Shown: positions 10,212-17,139 of the stretch, piece after piece
Numbering within the stretch: position 1 is the stretch's first letter
Layout of the letters: the number at the start of each line of letters is the position of its first letter
Assembly (NCBI RefSeq): GCF_041245805.1
Contig: NZ_CP162490.1
Location: 4,069,001-4,133,000, forward strand
Direction of reading: 5' to 3'
DNA from: Xanthomonas sp. DAR 34887
GTDB taxonomy: Bacteria; Pseudomonadota; Gammaproteobacteria; Xanthomonadales; Xanthomonadaceae
DNA: 64,000 bases
Program-made: the position numbers and the translations under genes
Notes under the pieces: model-generated
The model's input: only the letters and a program-made list of their open reading frames with translations
Told to the model about the DNA's origin: nothing
Databases searched by the model: none

Positions 10212-10259
10212 GGGATTGGGGATTGGGGATTGGGGATTGGGGATTGGGGATTAGGGATT
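10212..10259 (+). repeat. Tandem GGGGATT 7-mers
   Basis: Seven head-to-tail copies of GGGGATT (first and last slightly altered) begin 4 bp after the ppk2 stop. Runs of four G separated by ATT satisfy the usual G-quadruplex pattern on the plus (coding) strand, so the ppk2 transcript could fold at its 3' end. The same unit appears as a long inverted repeat at 47328-47408. Confidence 0.9.
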
Positions 10260-10289
10260 CGGCCCGCCCCCGACGTGCAATGGCTTTCT

Positions 10290-10312
10290 GTAGGAGCGGC
10301 TTCAGCCGCGAC
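10290..10312 (+). repeat. REP unit
   Basis: One copy of the window's main REP sequence, with core hairpin GCGGCTTCAGCCGC at 10296-10309, flanked by TGTAGGA and GAC. This copy stands alone, unlike most others, which come as inverted pairs. Confidence 0.9.
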
Positions 10313-10369
10313 CGGATGTCTCCGCAAAGCCTCGGCCAGACTGAAACTCTTCTGTGGCGGCACGCGGTC

Positions 10370-10692
10370 ATGTGGGAGGGACTTCAGGACACCTCTACTA
10401 CTCCATTCCGAAGCTGCACGCTGCACGTGGCGATGGCGCCTTCCTTTTTTCTGTCGCGGCTGAAGCCGCTCCTACACATGCGCGCCGTGCTCTTGTAGGA
10501 GCGGCTTCAGCCGCGACAGGAGGACGAAGTGCCGTTATGCCGAGGTGTCCATGAAAAACGCGGCCGCAACGCCGCCGTCTACCGCCAATGCGCCTTTGCC
10601 ACTCCATGGCATCTCGAACGTCTCGATGCCGGACCTGCAGGCTGGGCGTGTCGCGTCTCGCAAGTGCATCGACATGCTTTTGGGGGTTAGAG
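10370..10692. repeat. REP composite element, copy A
   Basis: A ~320-bp intergenic element. It starts with TGTGGGAGGGACTTCAG, contains an inverted REP pair (10453-10476 and 10494-10517), then a ~170-bp tail that begins CAGGAGGACGAAGTG and ends near GTGCATCGACATG and GGGGGTTAGAG. The same blocks occur in the same order at 25553-25911, diverged but clearly related. No protein-coding sequence is evident inside. Confidence 0.75.
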
Positions 10693-10697
10693 GTGCC

Positions 10698-10753
10698 CTT
10701 CAGTCCCGACGCGCTACCGGCAAGGCCTCGTCGGGACTGAAGTCCCTCCCACA
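10698..10753. repeat. Second-type REP inverted pair
   Basis: A 13-bp perfect inverted repeat, CTTCAGTCCCGAC (10698-10710) against GTCGGGACTGAAG (10730-10742), extended on the right by TCCCTCCCACA. This is the variant REP family with core GGGACTTCAGTCCC, also seen at 37486. It lies 26 bp from the acyP stop and could stabilise or end that minus-strand transcript. Confidence 0.85.
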
Positions 10754-10778
10754 ACGGGCCACCGGGATCTCCGCGCAG

Positions 10779-11045
10779 TCACCCGATCGCGAAGCCCGCC
10801 GTCACCGGCTCCGGCCACGGCTCGCGCAGCACCTGCTCGACCAGGGCTGCCGGTGGGCCGTGCTGCAGCCAGTCGGCCAGCGCCTCCAGCGCCGCTTCCT
10901 CGCCGGCGGCGACGACGTCGACGCGGCCGTCGGCCAGGTTGCGCGCGTATCCATCCAGCCCCAACGCCAGCGCGCGCTCGCGGGTGGAGGCGCGGAAATA
11001 CACGCCCTGCACCCGGCCGGCGACCAGGAAACGGGCCGCCGCCAT
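10779..11045 (-). CDS. acyP: Acylphosphatase
   Basis: An 88-residue cytosolic enzyme that hydrolyses carboxyl-phosphate bonds such as acetyl or carbamoyl phosphate. The signature GRVQGVYFRAST carries the catalytic Arg, and YARNLADGRVDV holds the catalytic Asn. Its start overlaps the stop of the thioredoxin-like gene by 1 bp (TGATG), so it is the last gene of a yihY-like/thioredoxin-like/acyP operon. Confidence 0.94.
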   Translation of the reverse strand: MAAARFLVAGRVQGVYFRASTRERALALGLDGYARNLADGRVDVVAAGEEAALEALADWLQHGPPAALVEQVLREPWPEPVTAGFAIG

Positions 11046-11683
11046 CAACCTGCAGCCTTCGCCTGGCCGGCGACCTTGCCGCCGGCCGCGGCGATCGCCG
11101 CCTCGATGTCGTGCGCATTGACCGGTCCCAGGAACTGCTTGGCGACCTTGCCGTCCGGGGCGATCAGATAGGTCATCGGCAGACCGCGCGGGGTGGCGAA
11201 ATCGGCCGGCGGCGCGTAGGTGTCGAGGATCGCCACCGGGTAAGCCACCGGGTGCTCCTTCAGGAACGCCTGCATCTCCGCCGGCTCGATGTCCTCGTAG
11301 GCCAGGCCCACCACTTCGATGTTGTCGCGCATCACGTGCAGCGCCGACAGCTCCGGCATTTCCTTCAGGCACGGCGCGCACCAGGTGGCCCAGAAATTCA
11401 CCACCACCCACTGCCCGCGATGCGCGGCCAGGTCGTAATCGCTGCCGTCCACCGCCTTCACCTTCAGCGTCGGCTGCGGCCGGGTTTCCTGCACCACGTT
11501 CGGCCCTTCGCCGGCGGCGGGCGCGGTCGGCGCAGCGGGCGCGGCAGGCGCCGCCGGGGCGGCGGGAGCCGTGGGCGCAGGCGCGCCCGGCGCGGCGCCA
11601 TCGGCGGGCGCGGGATGCCGATCGCAGCCGGCCAGCAGCACGGCGGCGGCGGCGAACAACGGGAACAGGATGCGCGGGGTCAT
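11045..11683 (-). CDS. TlpA/ResA-like thioredoxin-fold lipoprotein
   Basis: A 212-residue lipoprotein (lipobox LLAGC, Cys20), followed by a low-complexity Pro/Ala linker (residues ~24-58) and a thioredoxin fold with the redox pair WCAPC (Cys102, Cys105). The cis-Pro region is PRGLPMTYLI. It probably reduces or oxidises envelope protein thiols while anchored to a membrane. The long PAA-type linker would let the domain reach away from the membrane. It lies between the YihY-family gene and acyP with overlaps at both ends. Confidence 0.88.
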   Translation of the reverse strand: MTPRILFPLFAAAAVLLAGCDRHPAPADGAAPGAPAPTAPAAPAAPAAPAAPTAPAAGEGPNVVQETRPQPTLKVKAVDGSDYDLAAHRGQWVVVNFWATWCAPCLKEMPELSALHVMRDNIEVVGLAYEDIEPAEMQAFLKEHPVAYPVAILDTYAPPADFATPRGLPMTYLIAPDGKVAKQFLGPVNAHDIEAAIAAAGGKVAGQAKAAG

Positions 11684-12954
11684 GCGAGGTCTCCGATATC
11701 GGTGTAAAGATCGCCGACGCGACGTTTCAGCACGTCGCGCAGCGGCATGCGCAATTCGTCCAGCGCGCGCCACGCCGCCTGCCCCAGCGCGTCGTCGCGG
11801 CACGGCAGATAGGCTTCGGCGATCGGGATGCGCAACTGGCAGTTTTCGTAGAGCTCGGTCAGCGGCACGTCGGCCAGATCGCGCGCCAGCAGCCATTCGC
11901 CATGCTCGGCGCGGCTGAGCAGGCGGATGCGCTCCAGTTCGCACAGCAGTTCCTGCACCAGCGAATCGGTCAGCATCGGCTCCAGCTCCAGGATCCGGTC
12001 CTCGTGCAGGCCGTGGCCGTCCTTGCGCGCCTGCGCGAAGCGCCCGAGCAGGCGCAGCAGGCCGTAGATCTCGTAGCCGGCCGGCAAGCGCATCGATGCC
12101 GGCTGGTAGCGGAAAGCGGCGATCGAGGACGCCAGCGAGGCGCCGAGCAGGATCCCGATCCAGCTCAGATAGATCCACAGCAGGAAGATCGGCACGAACG
12201 CGACCGTGCCGTAAATGCGCTGGTAGGACTGGAAACTGCCCAGGTACAGGCTCAACCCCCACTTCACCAGTTCCAGCAGGGCCACCGCCAACAGCGCGCC
12301 CGGCACCGCGTGGCGCAGCTTGACCGTGTGGTGCGGCACCACCCGGTATACCAGGGTGATGCACACGAACTCGATCAGCACCGGCGCCAACGACAGCGCC
12401 AGCCGCGCCAGCAGGCGGCCTTCGCTGGTCTTGAACAGCGGCAGCGCGAAGAACTGCGCCGACGCCGCCAGCGACGCCGCGGCCAGCAGCGCGCCCAGGG
12501 TCAGCACCGTCCAGTACACCAGGAAGCGGGTCAGCCGCGGCCGCGCCGAGACCACCCGCCAGATCCGGTTGAAGGTCTGTTCGACGCTGTTCAAGGTGAT
12601 CAGCAGCGACACCATCAGCGCGATCGTGCCGGCGCTGGTCAGCTGCCCGGCACTGGCCGAGAACTGGCGCAGATAGGCTTCCACCGAGCGCGCCGCGGCC
12701 GGCACGAAGTTGGAGAAGATGTAGTCGCTGAGCCGGTCGCTCCACTCGTTGAACACCGGGAACGCCGACAGCACGCCGAACACCACCATCGCCAGCGGCA
12801 CCAACGCGAAAATGGTGGTGTAGGCCAGCGAGGCGGCGGCCTGGAACAGGCGGTCGTCGAGGAAACGGTGCCACAGGAATCCGGCGAAGCTGCGCATCCG
12901 CGCGCGGTCGCGCACCCGCTCCGTCCAGAGATTGACCGTATCCAAAGGCTGCAT
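11680..12954 (-). CDS. YihY-family inner membrane protein
   Basis: A 424-residue membrane protein of the YihY (formerly RNase BN) family. About six transmembrane segments fill residues ~35-290; the family pattern is seen in FQAAASLAYTTIFALVPLAM and in YGTVAFVPIFLLWIYLSW. A ~140-residue soluble tail follows, with a winged-helix look (LVQELLCELERIRLLSRAEHG). The molecular role is not established, and older ribonuclease labels should not be trusted. The start at 12954 matches family length; ORF extension to 13023 is possible but overlaps the wrbA promoter region. Confidence 0.88.
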   Translation of the reverse strand: MQPLDTVNLWTERVRDRARMRSFAGFLWHRFLDDRLFQAAASLAYTTIFALVPLAMVVFGVLSAFPVFNEWSDRLSDYIFSNFVPAAARSVEAYLRQFSASAGQLTSAGTIALMVSLLITLNSVEQTFNRIWRVVSARPRLTRFLVYWTVLTLGALLAAASLAASAQFFALPLFKTSEGRLLARLALSLAPVLIEFVCITLVYRVVPHHTVKLRHAVPGALLAVALLELVKWGLSLYLGSFQSYQRIYGTVAFVPIFLLWIYLSWIGILLGASLASSIAAFRYQPASMRLPAGYEIYGLLRLLGRFAQARKDGHGLHEDRILELEPMLTDSLVQELLCELERIRLLSRAEHGEWLLARDLADVPLTELYENCQLRIPIAEAYLPCRDDALGQAAWRALDELRMPLRDVLKRRVGDLYTDIGDLA

Positions 12955-13034
12955 CGGGCAAGGGTACCCGATGCGCACGGATGCCGGCATCGCCGATACT
13001 GGCGGCCGTTCTGGTGCAAGCAAGCGAGGGCCGC

Positions 13035-13631
13035 ATGGCCGAGATCCTGGTCCTGTACTACAGCCGTGGCGGTTCGGTGGCGCGCCTGGCGCGGCAGATC
13101 GCGCGCGGCGTCGGCGAAGTGCCCGGCATGGCAGCGCGCCTGCGCACGGTGCCGCCGGTGGCCGCGGTCACCCAGGCCAGCGCACCGCCCGTGCCCGACA
13201 GCGGCGCGCCGTACGTGGACGCCAGCGACCTGCGCGACTGCGTCGGCCTGGCGCTGGGCAGCCCTACCCGCTTCGGCAACATGGCTGCGCCGGTCAAGCA
13301 CTTCATCGACGGACTCGGTGCCGAATGGGCCAGCGCCACCCTGGCCGGCAAGCCGGCGGCGGTGTTCACCTCCACCGCCTCGCTGCACGGCGGCCAGGAA
13401 GCCACGCTGCTGTCGATGCACCTGCCGCTGCTGCACCACGGCTGCGTGATCGTCGGCATTCCCTATACCGAGCCGCTGCTCAGCAGCACGCGCAGCGGCG
13501 GCACCCCGTACGGCGCCAGCCACGTCGCCGGCGCCGACGACGACCCGCAACCCAGCGAGGAAGAAGCGCAGCTGGCGCGCGCGCTGGGCCGGCGCCTGGC
13601 CGGCATCGCGCAACGCCTGGCGGCGCCGTGA
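13035..13631 (+). CDS. wrbA: WrbA-like NAD(P)H:quinone oxidoreductase
   Basis: A 198-residue flavodoxin-fold protein. The FMN phosphate loop is in EILVLYYSRGGSVARLA; the ring-binding loop is LALGSPTRFGNMAAPVKHFI; a TSTASLHGGQEATLLS stretch matches the WrbA family. It should reduce quinones by two electrons, limiting redox cycling. The start at 13035 is supported by the motif starting at residue 2. Its stop overlaps the GTG of the next gene (GTGA). Confidence 0.9.
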   Translation: MAEILVLYYSRGGSVARLARQIARGVGEVPGMAARLRTVPPVAAVTQASAPPVPDSGAPYVDASDLRDCVGLALGSPTRFGNMAAPVKHFIDGLGAEWASATLAGKPAAVFTSTASLHGGQEATLLSMHLPLLHHGCVIVGIPYTEPLLSSTRSGGTPYGASHVAGADDDPQPSEEEAQLARALGRRLAGIAQRLAAP

Positions 13632-13996
13632 GCGCCGCCCGCCTGCGTGACGCGCTGACAGCCACGCTGCTGGTGCTGGCGCTGTTGTACGCGGCCTGGT
13701 TCCACGACGATCGCCACCGCCTCGCCGCACTGCTGGTGTTCGCGCTGCCGCCGCTGCTGCTGGCCATCGGCGTGCTGCGCGGCTCGGCGGTGGCGCGGTT
13801 CTGGGCCGGCGTGTTCGGGCTGTTCTGGTTCAGCCACGGGGTGATGGCCGCCTGGAGCCACCCGCCGCAGCGCGCCTACGCCTGGGCCGAACTGCTGCTG
13901 GCGTTGCTGGCGATCGGCCTGTCCAGCGCACCGGGCCTGCGCGCGCGTTTCGCCCGCAAGCGCGGCGCCAAACCGTCCGCCGGCGACACGCCCTGA
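13628..13996 (+). CDS. DUF2069-type membrane protein
   Basis: A 122-residue protein with about four transmembrane helices (TATLLVLALLYAAWF; LLVFALPPLLLAIGVL; FWAGVFGLFWFSHGVMAAW; AYAWAELLLALLAIGL) and a basic tail. The size and FWFSHGVMAAW pattern suggest DUF2069, which often follows wrbA. It starts at a GTG inside the wrbA stop, so the two are coupled. Function unknown. Confidence 0.75.
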   Translation: MSAARLRDALTATLLVLALLYAAWFHDDRHRLAALLVFALPPLLLAIGVLRGSAVARFWAGVFGLFWFSHGVMAAWSHPPQRAYAWAELLLALLAIGLSSAPGLRARFARKRGAKPSAGDTP

Positions 13997-14075
13997 GCGG
14001 CGGCCGCCGGCCTGCCGGTATCATGACGGCCCTGCGCGACCGCGGCCGCGCCCCGTCATGCTCTAGGAACCGGCA

Positions 14076-14561
14076 ATGGAAGAACTCCTGATCGTCACCA
14101 CCGGCGGCACGATCGACAAGATCTATTTCGACGACAAGTCCGACTACCAGATCGGCGATCCGCAGATCGGCCAGATCCTCAAGGAACTGGGCGTGACCTT
14201 CCGCTTCACCGTGATCCCGATCATCCGCAAGGACTCGCTGCATATCACCGACGAAGACCGCGAGTTGATCCGCGCCACCGTCGCCGCGCAATCCGCGCGC
14301 CACGTGCTGATCACCCACGGCACCGATTCGATGGTGCAGACCGGCAAGGTGCTGCAGAGCATCGCCGACAAGACCATCGTGATGACCGGCGCGCTGAACC
14401 CGGCGCGGTTCCGCGGCTCCGATGCCGAATTCAACATCGGCTGCGCGGTCGGCGCGGTGCAGTCGCTGCCGGCCGGGGTCTACATCGCCATGAACGGGCA
14501 GATCTGGGACCCGCAGAAGGTGCGCAAGAACGTCGCCGCGAACCGCTTCGAGCCCATCTGA
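14076..14561 (+). CDS. Single-domain asparaginase-like protein
   Basis: A 161-residue protein matching only the N-terminal domain of L-asparaginase. It has the nucleophile motif LIVTTGGTIDKIYF and the second active-site motif LITHGTDSMVQTG. Full enzymes are ~320 residues, with a second domain that completes the active site between subunits; here there is no trace of it before the next gene at 14568. It may be a distinct short family that assembles differently, or may lack amidase activity. Confidence 0.8.
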   Translation: MEELLIVTTGGTIDKIYFDDKSDYQIGDPQIGQILKELGVTFRFTVIPIIRKDSLHITDEDRELIRATVAAQSARHVLITHGTDSMVQTGKVLQSIADKTIVMTGALNPARFRGSDAEFNIGCAVGAVQSLPAGVYIAMNGQIWDPQKVRKNVAANRFEPI

Positions 14562-14567
14562 AGCGCG

Positions 14568-15041
14568 ATGTCCAAGGCCACCCGCGCAACCCGGGCATTG
14601 GACGCGGCCGGCGTCGCCTATCGCCTGCATCCCTACGACTACGAAGCCGAAGCCGGCGCCAAGGGCCTGCAGGCGGCGCAGGCGCTCGGCCTGGCGCCGG
14701 AGCGGGTGCTGAAGAGCCTGATGGCATGGGTCGACAGCAACGCGGTGTGCGTGGTGGTGCCGTCCGATCGCCGCGTGCAGCTGAAGAAACTGGCCGCGGC
14801 CGCGGCCGGCAAATCGGCGCGGATGATGGACGTGGCCGAGGCCGAGCGCCGCAGCGGCTACAAGGTCGGCGGCATCAGTCCGCTGGGCCAGCAACGGCCG
14901 GCGCCGGTGCTGGTCGAGCGATCGGCGCTCACGCCGGGCAGCGTGTGGTTCAACGCGGGGCAGCGCGGCCTGCTGCTGGAAATCGATGCCGAGCGCTTGC
15001 TGGACGTGCTGCAGGCGCGCGCCTGCGACCTGTGCGAATGA
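14568..15041 (+). CDS. ybaK: Cys-tRNA(Pro)/Cys-tRNA(Cys) deacylase YbaK
   Basis: A 157-residue YbaK/EbsC protein that hydrolyses mischarged Cys-tRNA(Pro). The family features are RVLKSLMAWVDSNAVCVVV, then RRVQLKKLAAAAAGKSARM, then GYKVGGISPLGQ with the conserved GxxxGGxSP loop. It begins 7 bp after the asparaginase-like gene, so both are probably on one transcript. It converges on a subtilase gene whose stop is 6 bp away, with no terminator between. Confidence 0.93.
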   Translation: MSKATRATRALDAAGVAYRLHPYDYEAEAGAKGLQAAQALGLAPERVLKSLMAWVDSNAVCVVVPSDRRVQLKKLAAAAAGKSARMMDVAEAERRSGYKVGGISPLGQQRPAPVLVERSALTPGSVWFNAGQRGLLLEIDAERLLDVLQARACDLCE

Positions 15042-15047
15042 TGCCGC

Positions 15048-16751
15048 TCAGTAGCTGGCGGTCACGCCGACCCCGGCCACTGCGGTGATCGCCTTCACCC
15101 GCACGTAGTAGGTGCCGGCAGGCAGGCTGAGCGTGCAGCTCTCGGCATTGGCCGCGGCGATCGACCTGCAACCGTAGAGCGCATCGGTCGGCAGGCTGCC
15201 CGCGCGCAGGTACAGGTCGGCGTTGCCGCTCCCACCGGCCAGGGCCAGCTTCAACGACGGTGTGCCGGCCGGCACGGTGACCTGGTAATACAGCGAGGTG
15301 CCGGCCTTGAGCGCCAGGCCGCCCAGCGGCACGCCGCGAACCAGGGTCTGCGCCTTCAGCGTGGCCGCCACCGCCGCACCGGCATTGACCAGGCCCGCGC
15401 CACAGCCCAGCGTGCAGGGCACCGGCAGAACACTGGCGGTCGCCTTCAGGCGCGCCTCCAGGTCCGCCGGGGTCAACGGGTTCAGCGCGGCCGACAGCAC
15501 CAGCGCGGCCACCCCGGCCACGTGCGGCGCCGCCATCGAGGTGCCGCTGTAGGACGCGTAGCCGGCCGCGGCCGGCGCCAGGGTGCCGGTGTTGAGCGTG
15601 GACAGGATGCCCTGCCCGGGTGCGGCGATATCCACGCCGGCGCCGTAGTTGGAGAAACTGGCGCGGGCGCCGGTCGAGGTGGTCGCGGCCACCGCGATCA
15701 CGTTCGGGCAGTTGGCCGGCACGCTGCCGGCGACGTCGCTGTTGCTGTTGCCGGCGGCAACCACGACGTTGGTGCCGCGCGCCACGGCGGCCGCGATCGC
15801 GCTGGCCATCGTCGCCGAACAGGCGCCGCCGGCGCCAAGCGACAGGTTGATCACCTGGGCCGGCGTCGGATTGGCGGGAACGCCGGCGACGCTGCCGCCC
15901 GACGCCCAGACGATGGCGTCGGCGACATCGGACAGGTAGCCGCCGCACTTGCCCAGCGCGCGCACCGGCAGCAGCCTGGCATTGAACGCGGTGCCGGCCA
16001 CGCCAGCGGCGTTGTTGGTGGCCGCGGCGATGGTGCCGGCAACGTGGGTGCCGTGCCAGCTGGACGCCGCGCCGGGCGTGCCCGCACCGCAGGTGCCGGC
16101 CGCATAGCCGTCGCCCGGATCGGCCGCATTGGCGTCGCGGCCGCCGCCATCGCCGGCGACCAGTGGATCGCTGATGAAGTCGTAGCCGGGCAGCACGTTC
16201 GCGGCCAGGTCCGGATGCGCGGTGATACCGGTATCGATCACCGCCACCACCACGCCCTTGCCGCTGGCCACGTCCCAGGCCGGACGTACGTTGATCGCCG
16301 CGGACGTGGTGCCGAAGGCCCATTGCTGGGACAGCCCCGGGTCGTTGGGAACCAGCGTCGGCCGCAGCAGCAGGTCCACTTCCACGCTCTTCACCGCCGG
16401 ATCGGCGGCCAGGCGGCGCATCAGCGTCTCGGCCTCGACCCGGTCCAGGGCGCGGTCGGCGCCGACCACATCGGCGCCGGTCGCCAGCCGTCGCAGCGAG
16501 GCCAGGCCGAGCGCGCGGCCGCGGCGCGCCGGCAGGATGCGTGCGGCGTCCGCCAGCGGCGCCGCGCGCGCCGACAGCGCCGGACGCGCACCGTCGCGGT
16601 AGGTGACGATGAAGCGCTGCGGATTCGGCGTCGATGCCAAGTCCTGCAGGGCGATCTCGCCGGCGGCGGCGGTGCCGGCACAGGCCGCCAGCAGCAAGAC
16701 GGAGACGATTGCGGCGCGGCGGCCGCGGCAAGTGAACGCACGCTTGGACAT
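15048..16751 (-). CDS. Secreted subtilisin-family serine protease with PPC domain
   Basis: A 567-residue S8 peptidase. A signal peptide (~1-30) is followed by an inhibitor-like propeptide (~45-130) and a catalytic domain with Asp173 (VVAVIDTGITAHPD), His233 (SWHGTHVAGT) and Ser405 (SGTSMAAPHVAG). A C-terminal PPC domain spans ~475-567 (GGSGNADLYLR ... PAGTYYVRVKA) and is usually cleaved after export. It is expected to be a secreted degradative enzyme. A close paralogue lies just upstream on the same strand at 17140-18903; the spacing and separate terminator suggest independent transcripts. Confidence 0.93.
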   Translation of the reverse strand: MSKRAFTCRGRRAAIVSVLLLAACAGTAAAGEIALQDLASTPNPQRFIVTYRDGARPALSARAAPLADAARILPARRGRALGLASLRRLATGADVVGADRALDRVEAETLMRRLAADPAVKSVEVDLLLRPTLVPNDPGLSQQWAFGTTSAAINVRPAWDVASGKGVVVAVIDTGITAHPDLAANVLPGYDFISDPLVAGDGGGRDANAADPGDGYAAGTCGAGTPGAASSWHGTHVAGTIAAATNNAAGVAGTAFNARLLPVRALGKCGGYLSDVADAIVWASGGSVAGVPANPTPAQVINLSLGAGGACSATMASAIAAAVARGTNVVVAAGNSNSDVAGSVPANCPNVIAVAATTSTGARASFSNYGAGVDIAAPGQGILSTLNTGTLAPAAAGYASYSGTSMAAPHVAGVAALVLSAALNPLTPADLEARLKATASVLPVPCTLGCGAGLVNAGAAVAATLKAQTLVRGVPLGGLALKAGTSLYYQVTVPAGTPSLKLALAGGSGNADLYLRAGSLPTDALYGCRSIAAANAESCTLSLPAGTYYVRVKAITAVAGVGVTASY

Positions 16752-17010
16752 CGGACTTCCCCCCTGAAACGCATGGCGCAGTCGGCCGTGCCTGGCGCCG
16801 GGCGGAAACACCGCGAAGCGCGCATCGGCCGCGACGGCGGCGCCGCCGCAGCCAGTAAAGACGGTCCTGCGTCCTGGATATCGGCATGGCACGCAGCCAG
16901 CGCAGGGCGGCGCCTTGCCGATGTGACGATCTGGGACGGCCAGCGAACGCAGACTGCGGACTGCGGAGGCAGATCTCCTGACCGGCAGCGACGGCCGCCC
17001 TCCAGGCAAC
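16752..17010. other. Upstream region of the first subtilase
   Basis: A 260-bp non-coding stretch between the subtilase start at 16751 and the terminator of the second subtilase. A purine-rich ribosome-binding site, AGGGGGGAAG, sits 4-5 bases before the minus-strand ATG. I see no convincing -10/-35 pair and no REP unit. Confidence 0.5.
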
Positions 17011-17038
17011 GAAAAGCCCCGCGCCAAAGCGCGGGGCT
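17011..17038 (-). terminator. Rho-independent terminator of the second subtilase
   Basis: On the minus strand a 10-bp GC stem (17015-17024 with 17029-17038, loop of four) is followed by TTTTC. It lies 100 bp after the stop of the 17140-18903 subtilase and ends that transcript before the next protease gene. Confidence 0.85.
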
Positions 17039-17139
17039 GTGGTCTGCGCGTCGTCCAGAGCGTCCTGCCCTGCCGCTGCGCGCGTCGGCCGATGCCTGCG
17101 CGGCGCCGCCGTCCAGGCGGACGCCGCGCCGCGGGCGGA

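Noticed and set aside
10209..10778. CRISPR array
   Set aside because: Repeats are REP units and short 7-mers, with no regular spacers and no cas genes.
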